NCBI GenBank assembly: GCA_044356305.1
Contig: JBIKWM010000011.1
Coordinates: 26,865-90,864, forward strand
Direction of reading: 5' to 3'
Length of the DNA stretch: 64,000 bases
Origin: JBIKWM01 sp044356305
Lineage (GTDB): Bacteria > Bacteroidota > Bacteroidia > UBA10329
The translations under genes were made by a program, and so were the position numbers. The notes beneath the pieces are model-generated. The model was given only the letters and a program-made list of their open reading frames with translations. It was not told the origin of the DNA and searched no databases. Positions 41,619 to 50,309 of the stretch are shown in pieces (the stretch's first letter is position 1; each line of letters begins with the position of its first letter).

Positions 41619-41753
41619 GATCCATTCACGGGGAGGAATGATCCAAGCACAGGCAGGAATGATTCAAGCACGGGGAGGAATGGTTCCTGCAACGGGAGTA
41701 ACGATTCATGCGCAGGCAGGAATGATCCGTGCACGGGGAGGAATGGTTCCTCC
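41619..41753. repeat. 21-base minisatellite, six units plus a partial
   Basis: Units start at 41619, 41640, 41661, 41682, 41703 and 41724, with a partial at 41745. The consensus is close to GATYCAWGCACGGGGAGGAAT. Because 21 is a multiple of three, both strands stay open across the array, but neither translation looks like a protein. The remainder of 41495-41918 shows no gene. Confidence 0.9.
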
Positions 41754-41918
41754 CGCCCCCAAGTCTTCCTTAGGATCACTTAGGCGGCCCTGCAGCGGAG
41801 CGGTCTGTAACCGCGGGAGTGTCCAACCTTCCGGGTTTAAGGTTTCGGGTGTAAGGTTGGGGCCAGAAGCTTGAAGCTCGCGGCTTGAAGCAAACAGCGG
41901 ACCGCCCCTTCCCCTCCC

Positions 41919-42896
41919 CTACTGCGGCAGCACGATGAGCGTATCGAAGGTGGCGCCATAGCCGCCCCAGATGCCACGGGCCCCGCCCTGAATGTTGCTC
42001 TCGACCAGTATGGGGCTGCCAAAGGGGTTGGCCCCGCCTGCGGTGGCCTGGCCCACGGTCTCCCAGAATCTGTAAACCGGCAGCTCGATGGTGGTGAACT
42101 TCACTACCACCGTGTCGCCCACCTTGAACTTGCCGCTCTCAATGTCTTCGGTATCCTCATCGGTGGTGGAGAAGAACTCCTCTTCGCGTCCAAATCCGAA
42201 CTGGACCTTCTGAGCATTGAACAGGCGGTCGTTGCTCACGTTGCCGCGACCGGCCAGAAAACGGACATCCTCATTATAGCGCTTGGTGGCAAGGCGGTAA
42301 CTGTTGCCTATGGTGTCGGGGTCGGTAAGGGTGGCCCAGATGTAGCCAAGCGTGTCATTCGGTGTCTCGGGCTTGAACCACAGCGAGTCGAGGCTCACAA
42401 GCTCGGGGATGCGCGTGGTGGCGGTGAACTCCGTGCCCTCAACCACTGCGCGCAGGTCGTAGCGCTTGCCCACCTGACCCGTAAGGGCGGGGTTGAACGA
42501 TAGGTAGACGCACAGGTCGAGGTCGGGCGGTATGGGCGTGCCCACCGGAATGCCGAGGAACTGGTAGGCCAGACCCTGAAGCGAGTCGGGCAGGTCAGCC
42601 AGGCACAGCTGGTCAAGTCGGTACTCGGTGCCATCGACCGTCACAAACACATCGGCCCCGCGCACTATCACCTCGGCCAGGGCCGACACCTGCGTGTTGA
42701 TGGGGTCGAAATAGCCGCTGCTGCGCGTGATGATCACGTAGGGGAAGGTGCCGTTCTCGACATAGCCCTCAAACACGATGTTGCGGGCGCTATCGGGCAC
42801 ATCGATGGTGATCTCCTTCTCGCACGAGGTGAGCAGCAGGCCCACAAGGGCCAGTGGCGCCAGTGCGCGGTGGATGTTCAGAACTTGAAATTCCAT
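41919..42896 (-). CDS. DUF4249 lipoprotein, partner of the TonB receptor
   Basis: A 325-residue lipoprotein. The hydrophobic start ends in a lipobox LLLTSCEKE (Cys25). The read ITIDVPDSARNIVFEGYVEN, then FPYVIITRSSGYFDP, is the typical DUF4249 N-terminus, and the end LPVYRFWETVGQATAGGANP followed by GARGIWGGYG is typical of the C-terminus. DUF4249 genes usually follow a TonB-dependent receptor, as here: its start overlaps the receptor's stop by 19 bases. A surface-exposed substrate-binding or lid role is inferred by analogy to SusD-like partners. Confidence 0.9.
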   Translation of the reverse strand: MEFQVLNIHRALAPLALVGLLLTSCEKEITIDVPDSARNIVFEGYVENGTFPYVIITRSSGYFDPINTQVSALAEVIVRGADVFVTVDGTEYRLDQLCLADLPDSLQGLAYQFLGIPVGTPIPPDLDLCVYLSFNPALTGQVGKRYDLRAVVEGTEFTATTRIPELVSLDSLWFKPETPNDTLGYIWATLTDPDTIGNSYRLATKRYNEDVRFLAGRGNVSNDRLFNAQKVQFGFGREEEFFSTTDEDTEDIESGKFKVGDTVVVKFTTIELPVYRFWETVGQATAGGANPFGSPILVESNIQGGARGIWGGYGATFDTLIVLPQ

Positions 42897-45253
42897 GTTA
42901 CGCTGGGTATGATGGGGAACAACGAGACCTGCTTGGCGGTGATGCTGACCTGCTGAGTGGTGCCGTCCACATCGGTGTCGAAATAGTAGAAGTACGGGTT
43001 CTGGCGGCTGTACACGTTGTAGATGCTGATGTTCCAGGTGCTCTTGAATCGCCTCTGTTTCTTGGGGTTGGGGTGTATGGTGCAGCCCAGGTCGAGGCGG
43101 TGGTAGTCGCCCATGCGGAACGAGTTGCGGTCGGAATATTCATTCACAATGGCCCCATCAATGAAATAGCGGGCCACAGGCAGGGTGATGGCATTGCCCG
43201 TGGCATAGACGAACACGGCCGAGACCGACACGCGTGGCGAGATGTTGTACATGGCCACCACGCTCAGGTCGTGCCTGCGGTCGTAGGTGGCGGGGAAGGT
43301 GTTGCCGTAGTTGAGCTCGGGAAAGGTGCGGTCGGTCCACGACAGCGTGTAACCTATCCACCCGCTCAGTTTCTTGCCGTTCTTACGTATAAAGAACTCG
43401 GCCCCGTAGCTGGTGCCGTTGCCCACGGTGAGGTTCTGGTCGGGGTTGTTGCGGATGTTGTCGCCCGGTATCACGCCCTGCTTGTACTCCACCAGATTGC
43501 TCATTATCTTGTAGTAGCCCTCCACACTGGTCTCGAGCTTGTTGTCGAAAAAGTTGTGGAAATAGCCCAGGGCCCACTGGTGGCCCTCGGTGGGCGGTAT
43601 CAGGTCGGTGCTGGGCATCCACGTGTCGGTGGGCAGGGCTATGCTGCTTATGGTGGCCAGGTGGATGTACTGGTAGTTCATGGTGTACGATGCCTTCAGG
43701 CTGTTGTGCCTGCCCAGCAGGTAGCGCACACTTAGGCGCGGTTCGAGGCGGGGGTAGGTCACCACATCCTCTCCGGCCGCATACTTCACCGTGTCCTCTA
43801 TCTGCCCGAACTCGTTCTTGATGTAGCGGTCGAATGGGCCCACGTGCGAGAACATGGAGGCGCGCAGGCCCCCGTTGATGCGGAGCTTGTCGGTCACATC
43901 AAAATCGTCCTGGATGTAGATGGCGCCCTCGTGGCCATAGTAGCGGGTCACGGCCCCCAGGTCCAGTTGGGTGCCGCCCGTGCGAGCCTCGGCATTGCTG
44001 GGCGTGAAGATGTGATAGACGTAGTTGGCCCCGAACTTTATGTTGTGGCGCGGGTCGGGCAGCCAGTTGAAGTCGGTCTTGACATTGAAGTCGCGTATGC
44101 CGGAATAGAGCTTGAGGTCGAACTCTGCCTGACCGCCCTCGAAGCTGAAGTCGTAGTCGCTGAAGATGAACGAGGTGTTGACAAACATCTTGGGCCCGAT
44201 GATGTGGTTCCAGCGCAGCGTGGCCGTGGCATTGCCCCACGGTATGTTGAGGCTGAAACCCGACTCCTTGTTGGCAAAACCGAACACATCGCGCCCGAAG
44301 TAGCCGCTCAAAAAGAGGCGGTTCTTGTCGTTGATGGTCCAGTTCACCTTGGCGTTGAGGTCGTAAAAACCGTACTTGGTGCCCTGAAAGTTCGACTCTT
44401 CGGGGATGAAATAGGGCACCAGCAGCCCCGCGTACGCGCCCCGGCCCGAGAGCAGGAACGAGGCCTTGTCCTTTTTGATGGGGCCCTGCACCGTGAGGCG
44501 CGAACTCACCACACCGATACCCCCTTCCACCTCATACTGCTTGTCGTTGCCGTCCTTCATGGTAATGTCGACCACCGAGGCCAGACGCCCACCGTACTGG
44601 GCCGGTATGCCGCCCTTGGTGAGTTCCACACCTTTTATGGCATCGGCATTGAAAACAGAGAGGAAACCGAACAGGTGCGAGGCGTTGTACACCACAGCCT
44701 CATCAAGCAGTATCAGGTTCTGGTCGGGCCCGCCCCCGCGCACATAGAGGCCGGTGTTGCCCTCGCCCCCGCTCTGCACACCGGGCATCAGGGTCAGGGT
44801 CTTGATAATGTCCACCTCACCGGCCAGCACGGGCAGTTCCTTTATCTGCGAGATGGGAATCTCCACCACGCTCATGCGGTTGTCGCTCACATTCTTGTCC
44901 TTCTTCTCGCCCGTCACCACCACCTCCTCGGTGGTGATGGTGGCAGCGGACAGAGGCACATCGATGCGCTGGTCGCTGTTCAGCTCCACCTTCTTCTCAA
45001 AGGTCTCGTAGCCGAGGTACGACACCTTGAGCGTGTACGACCCCTTGGGTACGGTGAGCGAGTAGAACCCGTACACGTTGGTGGTGGTGCCCTTTTTCAG
45101 TTCATCAATGAACACGTTGGTGCCCACCATGGTCTCGCCATTGCGGGCATCCTTCACGGTGCCGCTTATGGTGAACTTGTCCTGGGCCAGCGCGGCCATG
45201 GGCAACAGCAGGGCCAGCAGGGCCGGACACAGGTACTTATGTAACAGATACAT
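42878..45253 (-). CDS. TonB-dependent outer-membrane receptor (DUF4249-associated)
   Basis: A 791-residue receptor. A signal peptide (residues 1-24, ending AALAQ) leads to a CarboxypepD_reg-like domain (FTISGTVKDARNGETMVGTN). Next is the plug (EIPISQIKELPVLAGEVDII ... GLYVRGGGPDQNLILLDEAV), then a 22-strand-type barrel ending in the aromatic SVTWNFKF. The frame is open much further upstream, but the signal peptide and a TACTTTTG element (45291-45298) place the start at 45253. The substrate is unknown. The DUF4249 gene overlaps its end. Confidence 0.93.
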   Translation of the reverse strand: MYLLHKYLCPALLALLLPMAALAQDKFTISGTVKDARNGETMVGTNVFIDELKKGTTTNVYGFYSLTVPKGSYTLKVSYLGYETFEKKVELNSDQRIDVPLSAATITTEEVVVTGEKKDKNVSDNRMSVVEIPISQIKELPVLAGEVDIIKTLTLMPGVQSGGEGNTGLYVRGGGPDQNLILLDEAVVYNASHLFGFLSVFNADAIKGVELTKGGIPAQYGGRLASVVDITMKDGNDKQYEVEGGIGVVSSRLTVQGPIKKDKASFLLSGRGAYAGLLVPYFIPEESNFQGTKYGFYDLNAKVNWTINDKNRLFLSGYFGRDVFGFANKESGFSLNIPWGNATATLRWNHIIGPKMFVNTSFIFSDYDFSFEGGQAEFDLKLYSGIRDFNVKTDFNWLPDPRHNIKFGANYVYHIFTPSNAEARTGGTQLDLGAVTRYYGHEGAIYIQDDFDVTDKLRINGGLRASMFSHVGPFDRYIKNEFGQIEDTVKYAAGEDVVTYPRLEPRLSVRYLLGRHNSLKASYTMNYQYIHLATISSIALPTDTWMPSTDLIPPTEGHQWALGYFHNFFDNKLETSVEGYYKIMSNLVEYKQGVIPGDNIRNNPDQNLTVGNGTSYGAEFFIRKNGKKLSGWIGYTLSWTDRTFPELNYGNTFPATYDRRHDLSVVAMYNISPRVSVSAVFVYATGNAITLPVARYFIDGAIVNEYSDRNSFRMGDYHRLDLGCTIHPNPKKQRRFKSTWNISIYNVYSRQNPYFYYFDTDVDGTTQQVSITAKQVSLFPIIPSVTWNFKF

Positions 45254-45290
45254 TCGGGGCAATGGGAGGTATGACCGGTAAGAAGGGCGG

Positions 45291-45298
45291 CAAAAGTA
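45291..45298 (-). promoter_or_regulatory. -7 promoter element TACTTTTG
   Basis: Exact TAnnTTTG on the minus strand, 37 bases before the receptor ATG at 45253; it excludes the longer upstream frame as coding. Confidence 0.45.
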
Positions 45299-45410
45299 CC
45301 ACGGCCCGCATGGGGCCACGGAAAAAGGACGGTGAAATAACAGAGACATCACGCCATGGTTCGGTGGTGCCATGCGATGACCAGTGGGAATATGAAAGCG
45401 ATGAGCCTGG

Positions 45411-47762
45411 CTACTTTGACAAAGGCGAACTGAACGGCACGCGCAGGGTAAGCACCACGTTGCGGCCCTGCTCCACCACATTGATCAGGCGGTAGCGGCT
45501 CAGGTGGTTCAGGTAGGGCGTGTCCAACAGGTTCTGAGCTGACAGGGTGATATCAATGGCCTGCCTGCCAAATCTGACACGTGTGCCGATTCCTGCCTCA
45601 AGCAGGTCATAACCCGGGGTGGGTCGTTCATTGCGGTCCACACGGTCCTGCGCCCAGACATGCCGATGGCGCACATATATGCTGGCATTATCCAGTTTCC
45701 ACACATCGGGCAGCTTCCACCCGAGTTCGGTCATGAGCGCGGGTGGCGGTGTGAACGGCAGCCCGGTGCCGGTGCTCAGGTTGAGGTTCCACACCATGTC
45801 AAACACCTGCTTTGCATAGGCCCCGCGCCAGATGTCCCATTGCCATTCGGCCTCGGCACCTGTGAAAATGGCATTGTCCTGCCTGTAGGCGTAGATCTGA
45901 CCGGCCTCTGGTAATGTGGAGAACCGGCCACTCGGACCGAGATAGATGTAGTCCTGAAAGAAGTTGAAGAACCCTGTCACGGTGGCGGTCAGGCGGTGCA
46001 GGTGAACGTGGTTCGACACATCAATCTGATAGCCGTGCTCTGACCTCAGCGACTGATTGCCCATCTCGTGCCTGAAGGTGCCATGGTGCACTCCGTTGCT
46101 CACCGTCTCGCTCGGGTGCGGCACCCGAAAGCTCTTTCCTGCATGGGCCTTCAGCTCCCATCGGCCGGGAATGAGCCCGTGGCTCAGGCCAATGGACCCT
46201 GAGATGTTGAAAAAGTGGCCCTCGGTGGCGGGCGATACTAGGCTGTCGCGCACGGTACCATCGCTGGCATAGACATACTGCCTGCGGTACGGTGTGCTGT
46301 TGTATCCGTGGTCGAGACGCAGACCGCCTGTCACTGTGGTGCGTGCATCGCGGTGCCAGTGCATGATGGCATAGGCCCCGGCACGGGTGGTGAAGTAGTC
46401 GGGCAGCAGGTGCTCAAAACCGCTGCGTATGTTCTGCTGCACCTGCCCATCTATTCCGTAGGTGCCCCTCAGTTTCTTGTTCACCCGGTGTTCGAAATGC
46501 GCGCTGAGCGTACCGGTGTGCAGCAGCAGCCCAAGGGCGAGCGTATCGGTCAGGTCGCGCACCGCCTGGCTGTGATACTCCGGAAAACTCAGCTCCTTGC
46601 GGTCGTTGCGCTGGTAGCCGAGGTGAATGTGCAGGTCGCCTCTGTCGCCATAATACTCCTGCGTGAACACGGCCTTGAGGTGGCGCACCTTCTGTGCGGG
46701 CTTGTCCACATCGCGTGTGTCGCCATCGGGTCCGAGTGCATAACTGCGCGGAATTCCCACGGCCCCGCTGAACAGGCCGGCATCGAGGGCGTAGTGGCTC
46801 ACATAGAGGCGCAACAGCATCTTCTCGCGCAGCACCCCTACCGAAATGCTGCCGCTGTGCTCCTTGCCTGCGGTGTTCTTCAACTGCCTGTCGGTTATGG
46901 GCAGCCTGAAACCCTGATATGTGAATGAGTCGGCCGGAACAGCATAATCGGCAAACTCCTGACGGGAGTAATGCGCCCTGCCGAATATGTTCTTTGAATT
47001 GATGCCTACTGTGGCCGAGCCGCCCGCATGGAGATTGTTGCTGCGGAAAGTGCCCAGCACCTGCCCCTCCACACTGTTCAGCGCGGGCGCCTTTCGGGGT
47101 TGGATGTTTATCACCCCGCCCAGCCCGTCACTGCCGTATTGCAGCGATGCAGGGCCTTTCAGTATCTCAATGTCGCCCACATCATACGGGTCAACCTCCA
47201 GCCCGTGGTCAAGTCCCCATTGCTGTCCCTCCTGCTTTATATTGTCCGTGGTCACAATGATCCGGTTACCGCTCAGCCCCCTGATCACCGGCTTGGCTAT
47301 TCCCACACCGACATTGATCATGTTGAGACCGCTCACATCATCGAGCGCGCGGGCCAGGGTTCCCGTTACGGCCATCTCCATCTGTGCCACCTCCATGTGA
47401 TGGCTGTTGAGGCTGGCCTCGCCACTGCTGTGATGCTCTTCCACCACCACTTCATCGAGCCCGTGTGCATGCAGGTGCAGGTCAATGCTCAGGCGCACAG
47501 GACGGCCCCTGTAGGCCACTTTCATTTCCATCGGCTCGTGGCCTATGTACGTCACACGCAGCACCTTCTCGCCCTGATCACTTACACCCAAGGCGAATGT
47601 CCCTAAAGAATCTGTCACGGAATGAAGAGAGTCGGGCAGCAGCAGCACATGCGCACCGGGCAGGGGGTCGTGCCGCTCATCGGTCACCGTGCCGCTTACC
47701 TGTGCCCATGTAAGGCAAGGGAACAGCAGGAGCAAGGGTAGCAGAGCGCGCGGTTGATGCAT
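45411..47762 (-). CDS. TonB-dependent receptor, His-rich, probable metal uptake
   Basis: A 783-residue receptor. It has a signal peptide (residues 1-20, ending LTWAQ) and a CarboxypepD_reg-like domain (VSGTVTDERHDPLPGAHVLL). A histidine-rich stretch precedes the plug (LHLHAHGLDEVVVEEHHSSG and SHHMEVAQM). The plug (GVGIAKPVIRGLSGNRIIVT ... SLQYGSDGLGGVINIQP) leads into a barrel ending TLRVPFSSPLSK. The His-rich segment, a Fur-family regulator 0.6 kb away and a doubled palindromic operator in front of the gene point to zinc or another metal. The ATG at 47762 begins the signal peptide. Confidence 0.9.
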   Translation of the reverse strand: MHQPRALLPLLLLFPCLTWAQVSGTVTDERHDPLPGAHVLLLPDSLHSVTDSLGTFALGVSDQGEKVLRVTYIGHEPMEMKVAYRGRPVRLSIDLHLHAHGLDEVVVEEHHSSGEASLNSHHMEVAQMEMAVTGTLARALDDVSGLNMINVGVGIAKPVIRGLSGNRIIVTTDNIKQEGQQWGLDHGLEVDPYDVGDIEILKGPASLQYGSDGLGGVINIQPRKAPALNSVEGQVLGTFRSNNLHAGGSATVGINSKNIFGRAHYSRQEFADYAVPADSFTYQGFRLPITDRQLKNTAGKEHSGSISVGVLREKMLLRLYVSHYALDAGLFSGAVGIPRSYALGPDGDTRDVDKPAQKVRHLKAVFTQEYYGDRGDLHIHLGYQRNDRKELSFPEYHSQAVRDLTDTLALGLLLHTGTLSAHFEHRVNKKLRGTYGIDGQVQQNIRSGFEHLLPDYFTTRAGAYAIMHWHRDARTTVTGGLRLDHGYNSTPYRRQYVYASDGTVRDSLVSPATEGHFFNISGSIGLSHGLIPGRWELKAHAGKSFRVPHPSETVSNGVHHGTFRHEMGNQSLRSEHGYQIDVSNHVHLHRLTATVTGFFNFFQDYIYLGPSGRFSTLPEAGQIYAYRQDNAIFTGAEAEWQWDIWRGAYAKQVFDMVWNLNLSTGTGLPFTPPPALMTELGWKLPDVWKLDNASIYVRHRHVWAQDRVDRNERPTPGYDLLEAGIGTRVRFGRQAIDITLSAQNLLDTPYLNHLSRYRLINVVEQGRNVVLTLRVPFSSPLSK

Positions 47763-47789
47763 GGCAGGGAGGTGCGCGAAAATAATTTC

Positions 47790-47842
47790 ATGCAACAGCG
47801 TTGCATAAATAATTCTCATCTAAATTTGCAACACTGTTGCAT
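47790..47842. promoter_or_regulatory. Doubled Fur/Zur-like operator between divergent genes
   Basis: Two 17-base palindromes, ATGCAACAGCGTTGCAT (47790-47806) and TTGCAACACTGTTGCAT (47826-47842), share the core TGCAAC-N5-GTTGCA and start 36 bases apart. The second overlaps TAAATTTG (47821-47828), an exact -7 element for the DUF4625 gene. A Fur-family regulator bound here could repress both directions. Zinc specificity is inferred from the neighbours. Confidence 0.75.
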
Positions 47843-47856
47843 TAATTCAGGTCCAA

Positions 47857-48312
47857 ATGAAAAAAGAACTTCTTTTCTTACCTGTGGCACTCGGAATCCT
47901 GGTTGCTTGTGGCGATGAGGACACCGAGGCACCCACCATGATGGTGGAGTCTATTTACCCCACTCCCATGGCAGACTCCATCTGCGGAAGTCTAGAGGAT
48001 CATGTGGTGACATTGAACGGTGGCGACACCATTCGTGTGGAACTGCATCTGACCGACAACAAGGAACTCGGGCAGCTGAAGGTGGACATCCACAACAACT
48101 TCGACTGCCACGGCCACGATGGCAAGACAGCCACAACCGACTGGGAGGTGCTTGATGTGACCGAACTGACGGGCACCACCCAGCATGTGACCCTCGAGTA
48201 CGTGGCCCCTGCGGACATAACCGCAGGTGCCTACCACTTCGATGTTGAGCTGATAGATGCAGCAGGGAATGAGGCCGCTGAGCAGGAGATATTCGACCTG
48301 AAGGCCGAGTGA
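47857..48312 (+). CDS. DUF4625 lipoprotein, metal-linked
   Basis: A 151-residue lipoprotein with a lipobox ILVACGDED (Cys18). The DUF4625 Ig-like domain follows (residues about 28-150; DTIRVELHLTDNKELGQLKV, IHNNFDCHGHDGK and AGAYHFDVELIDAAGNEA). The DCHGHD and HNN stretch could bind metal. It is divergent from the His-rich TonB receptor across a doubled operator and is followed by the Fur-family regulator. A role in capturing a transition metal at the outer membrane is inferred from context. Confidence 0.85.
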   Translation: MKKELLFLPVALGILVACGDEDTEAPTMMVESIYPTPMADSICGSLEDHVVTLNGGDTIRVELHLTDNKELGQLKVDIHNNFDCHGHDGKTATTDWEVLDVTELTGTTQHVTLEYVAPADITAGAYHFDVELIDAAGNEAAEQEIFDLKAE

Positions 48313-48397
48313 CTCTTCGCATCATCGGCTCTTTGACCCAAAGCTCCTCTTTTGCGAGCCTTTCATCATTTGCCATTAATACTGATTTTTGCTGCCT

Positions 48398-48808
48398 GTG
48401 AGCGGCACAAGAGACATACTCATGCATCATGGCCTACGCATCACTCCGGTGCGTGACCAGGTGCTGGGTGTGTTCCTTTCGCGGCCCGAGGCCATCGGGC
48501 AGCAGCAGGTTGAAGATGTCCTTGGGCAGGTGGACCGCATCACCCTTTACCGTACACTTCGGAGTTTCGAGGAGGCAGGAATCATCCATCGGGTACCGGC
48601 CGATGGGCCATCGCCACGCTGGGCCATGTGCCATGACCGTTGCTCAGATCACGGGCACAACGACCATCATGCACACTTTCACTGCACCCGTTGCGACCGC
48701 ACACTCTGCCTCGATTCCATTGAGGTGCCCGTGGTAGCGGCCCCTAAAGGCTTTGTTCTGAATGATGCGAAACTTGTGCTCTCCGGCACCTGCGATGCGT
48801 GTGTCTGA
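48398..48808 (+). CDS. Fur-family transcriptional regulator (Zur-like)
   Basis: A 136-residue regulator. The winged-helix part has TRDILMHHGLRITPVRDQVL, VEDVLGQVDRITLYRTLRSF and EEAGIIHRV. The dimerisation part has a histidine-rich metal site (HDRCSDHGHNDHHAHFHC) and two Cys-x2-Cys pairs (CTRC and CDAC) for structural zinc. The GTG at 48398 gives the usual N-terminus before the first helix; starts at TTG 48389 and ATG 48422 are alternatives. Its place beside two metal-uptake genes with TGCAAC palindromes suggests zinc-dependent repression. Confidence 0.88.
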   Translation: MSGTRDILMHHGLRITPVRDQVLGVFLSRPEAIGQQQVEDVLGQVDRITLYRTLRSFEEAGIIHRVPADGPSPRWAMCHDRCSDHGHNDHHAHFHCTRCDRTLCLDSIEVPVVAAPKGFVLNDAKLVLSGTCDACV

Positions 48809-48891
48809 GGAAACCGACCAGACGGGCCTTAGACTTAGGGTTGCACCACCCTTTCCGAAACGTGCCCGAAACGAAGACCGAGAAGGATATC

Positions 48892-50307
48892 CTACTTCCC
48901 CCTTCCCTGCACAACCGTCAGCACAGTATATATCAGGATCTTAAGGTCAACGAGCAGGCTCATGTTCTCAATGTAGAGCAGGTCGTAGCGCATCCTGCGT
49001 ATCATCTGCGGCACGTTCTCGGCATAGCCGTACTTCACCATGCCCCACGATGTGATGCCGGGTTTCACCTTTAACAGATGGCGGTAATGTGGGGCCTCCA
49101 ACACTATCTGGTCAATGAAGAACTGACGCTCGGGCCTTGGGCCCACCAGACTCATGTCGCCCTTCAGCACATTATAGAACTGCGGTATCTCATCGAGCCG
49201 CACCTTGCGCATGAACCGCCCGAACGGTGTGATGCGCGGGTCGTTATCTGACGACAGTTGCGGCCCGGCATGTTCGGCATCGGTGAACATGCTGCGGAAC
49301 TTGATCATACGGAACGGCCTGCCGCCCTTGCCCACACGCTCCTGCATGTAAAACGCGGGGCCGGGACTGCTGAGGCGTACCAGAGCAATGCACATCAGGT
49401 ACGCGGGCGACAGCAGCAGCATGGCCACAAGCGACATGACAATATCAAACCCTCGCTTGACAACGACCTGCCAGGCAGGCATCAGATCGCGCGTTATCTG
49501 TATGAGCGGGGTTCCGTAAATGGCATCCATGCGCACCGATCCGCTTATGATATCATACATGTCGGGGCTCACCTTGACGATCACATCCACATCATCGAGC
49601 GAGTTCAGTATCTTCTCCAACTCGCTGTGTTCGCTGCTCTCAAGGGCGATGATCACTTCCTCAATGCCATGCTGACGCACATGGTCGGCCAATCCATCAA
49701 CCCGCCCCAACGATGGCAGATGCGGCCGAAGCAGGTGCCCTTGTCCTCCGTTAACATGAAAATAGCCCTCGAAACGGTTGCCCGACCTGCGCTGTTCCGA
49801 AGTGAGTTCGGTGAACAGCTCAAGCGCATGGGCATCGCTGCCCACCATCACCGTTGGGAAACCCAGTGCCCCCGACTGGATGCGTGCTGCAACCATGCTG
49901 CTAAGTGCGAAACGGAACAGAAAGGTCAGTCCGAAATGCAACGAGAACAGGACCGCGTACGACTGGTAATATGTAGTGTGATCGAGCACCTCATCGTCAA
50001 GGATCAAGGCGAAGAATATCACCGTGACCCCCAGTAAGGAGGCGATGAGGGTCTGCCCAAGTTCACGCAGACGGCTCTTTCGCAACACATCGCGGTAGGC
50101 CCCGGAGAGGAAATAGAGCCCGAGCCAGCACAATGGGATGAACGCCAGACCGAGTACGAATTCAGTGTTTATATCTACGCCCACCGAAATGCCGAACTTC
50201 TCAGTCTCGATATAGAGTTTTCGGTAAGCGAAAAAAGCACTCCACGCCAAAAGGGCCGATAGCCAGTCGGCCGCCAACTGCCTAAGCATATGCCTCTTGC
50301 GCTCCAT
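48892..50307 (-). CDS. Polyprenyl-phosphate sugar-1-phosphate transferase (WcaJ-like)
   Basis: A 471-residue initiating glycosyltransferase for exopolysaccharide. Four or five membrane helices occupy about 10-130. A CoA-binding-like/Rossmann segment follows (PTVMVGSDAHALELFTEL). The catalytic bacterial sugar transferase domain starts near 275 (VVKRGFDIVMSLVAMLLLSP) and contains QERVGKGGRPFRMIKFRSM, RKVRLDEIPQFYNVLKGDMS and LVGPRPERQFF. It moves a sugar-1-phosphate to undecaprenyl phosphate. The start lies two bases after the stop of the upstream lipoprotein gene, so the pair is coupled. Confidence 0.95.
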   Translation of the reverse strand: MERKRHMLRQLAADWLSALLAWSAFFAYRKLYIETEKFGISVGVDINTEFVLGLAFIPLCWLGLYFLSGAYRDVLRKSRLRELGQTLIASLLGVTVIFFALILDDEVLDHTTYYQSYAVLFSLHFGLTFLFRFALSSMVAARIQSGALGFPTVMVGSDAHALELFTELTSEQRRSGNRFEGYFHVNGGQGHLLRPHLPSLGRVDGLADHVRQHGIEEVIIALESSEHSELEKILNSLDDVDVIVKVSPDMYDIISGSVRMDAIYGTPLIQITRDLMPAWQVVVKRGFDIVMSLVAMLLLSPAYLMCIALVRLSSPGPAFYMQERVGKGGRPFRMIKFRSMFTDAEHAGPQLSSDNDPRITPFGRFMRKVRLDEIPQFYNVLKGDMSLVGPRPERQFFIDQIVLEAPHYRHLLKVKPGITSWGMVKYGYAENVPQMIRRMRYDLLYIENMSLLVDLKILIYTVLTVVQGRGK

Positions 50308-50309
50308 GA

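Noticed and set aside
41282..41874. Open frames on both strands over the 21-base minisatellite
   Set aside because: The frames stay open because the repeat length is a multiple of three; one overlaps ccoP antisense and the other crosses the terminator. The heptapeptide repeats resemble nothing known.
43844..45244. 466-codon open frame on the plus strand
   Set aside because: It lies wholly antisense to the TonB-receptor gene, has no domain or start signal, and arises from the GC-rich codon use of the real gene.
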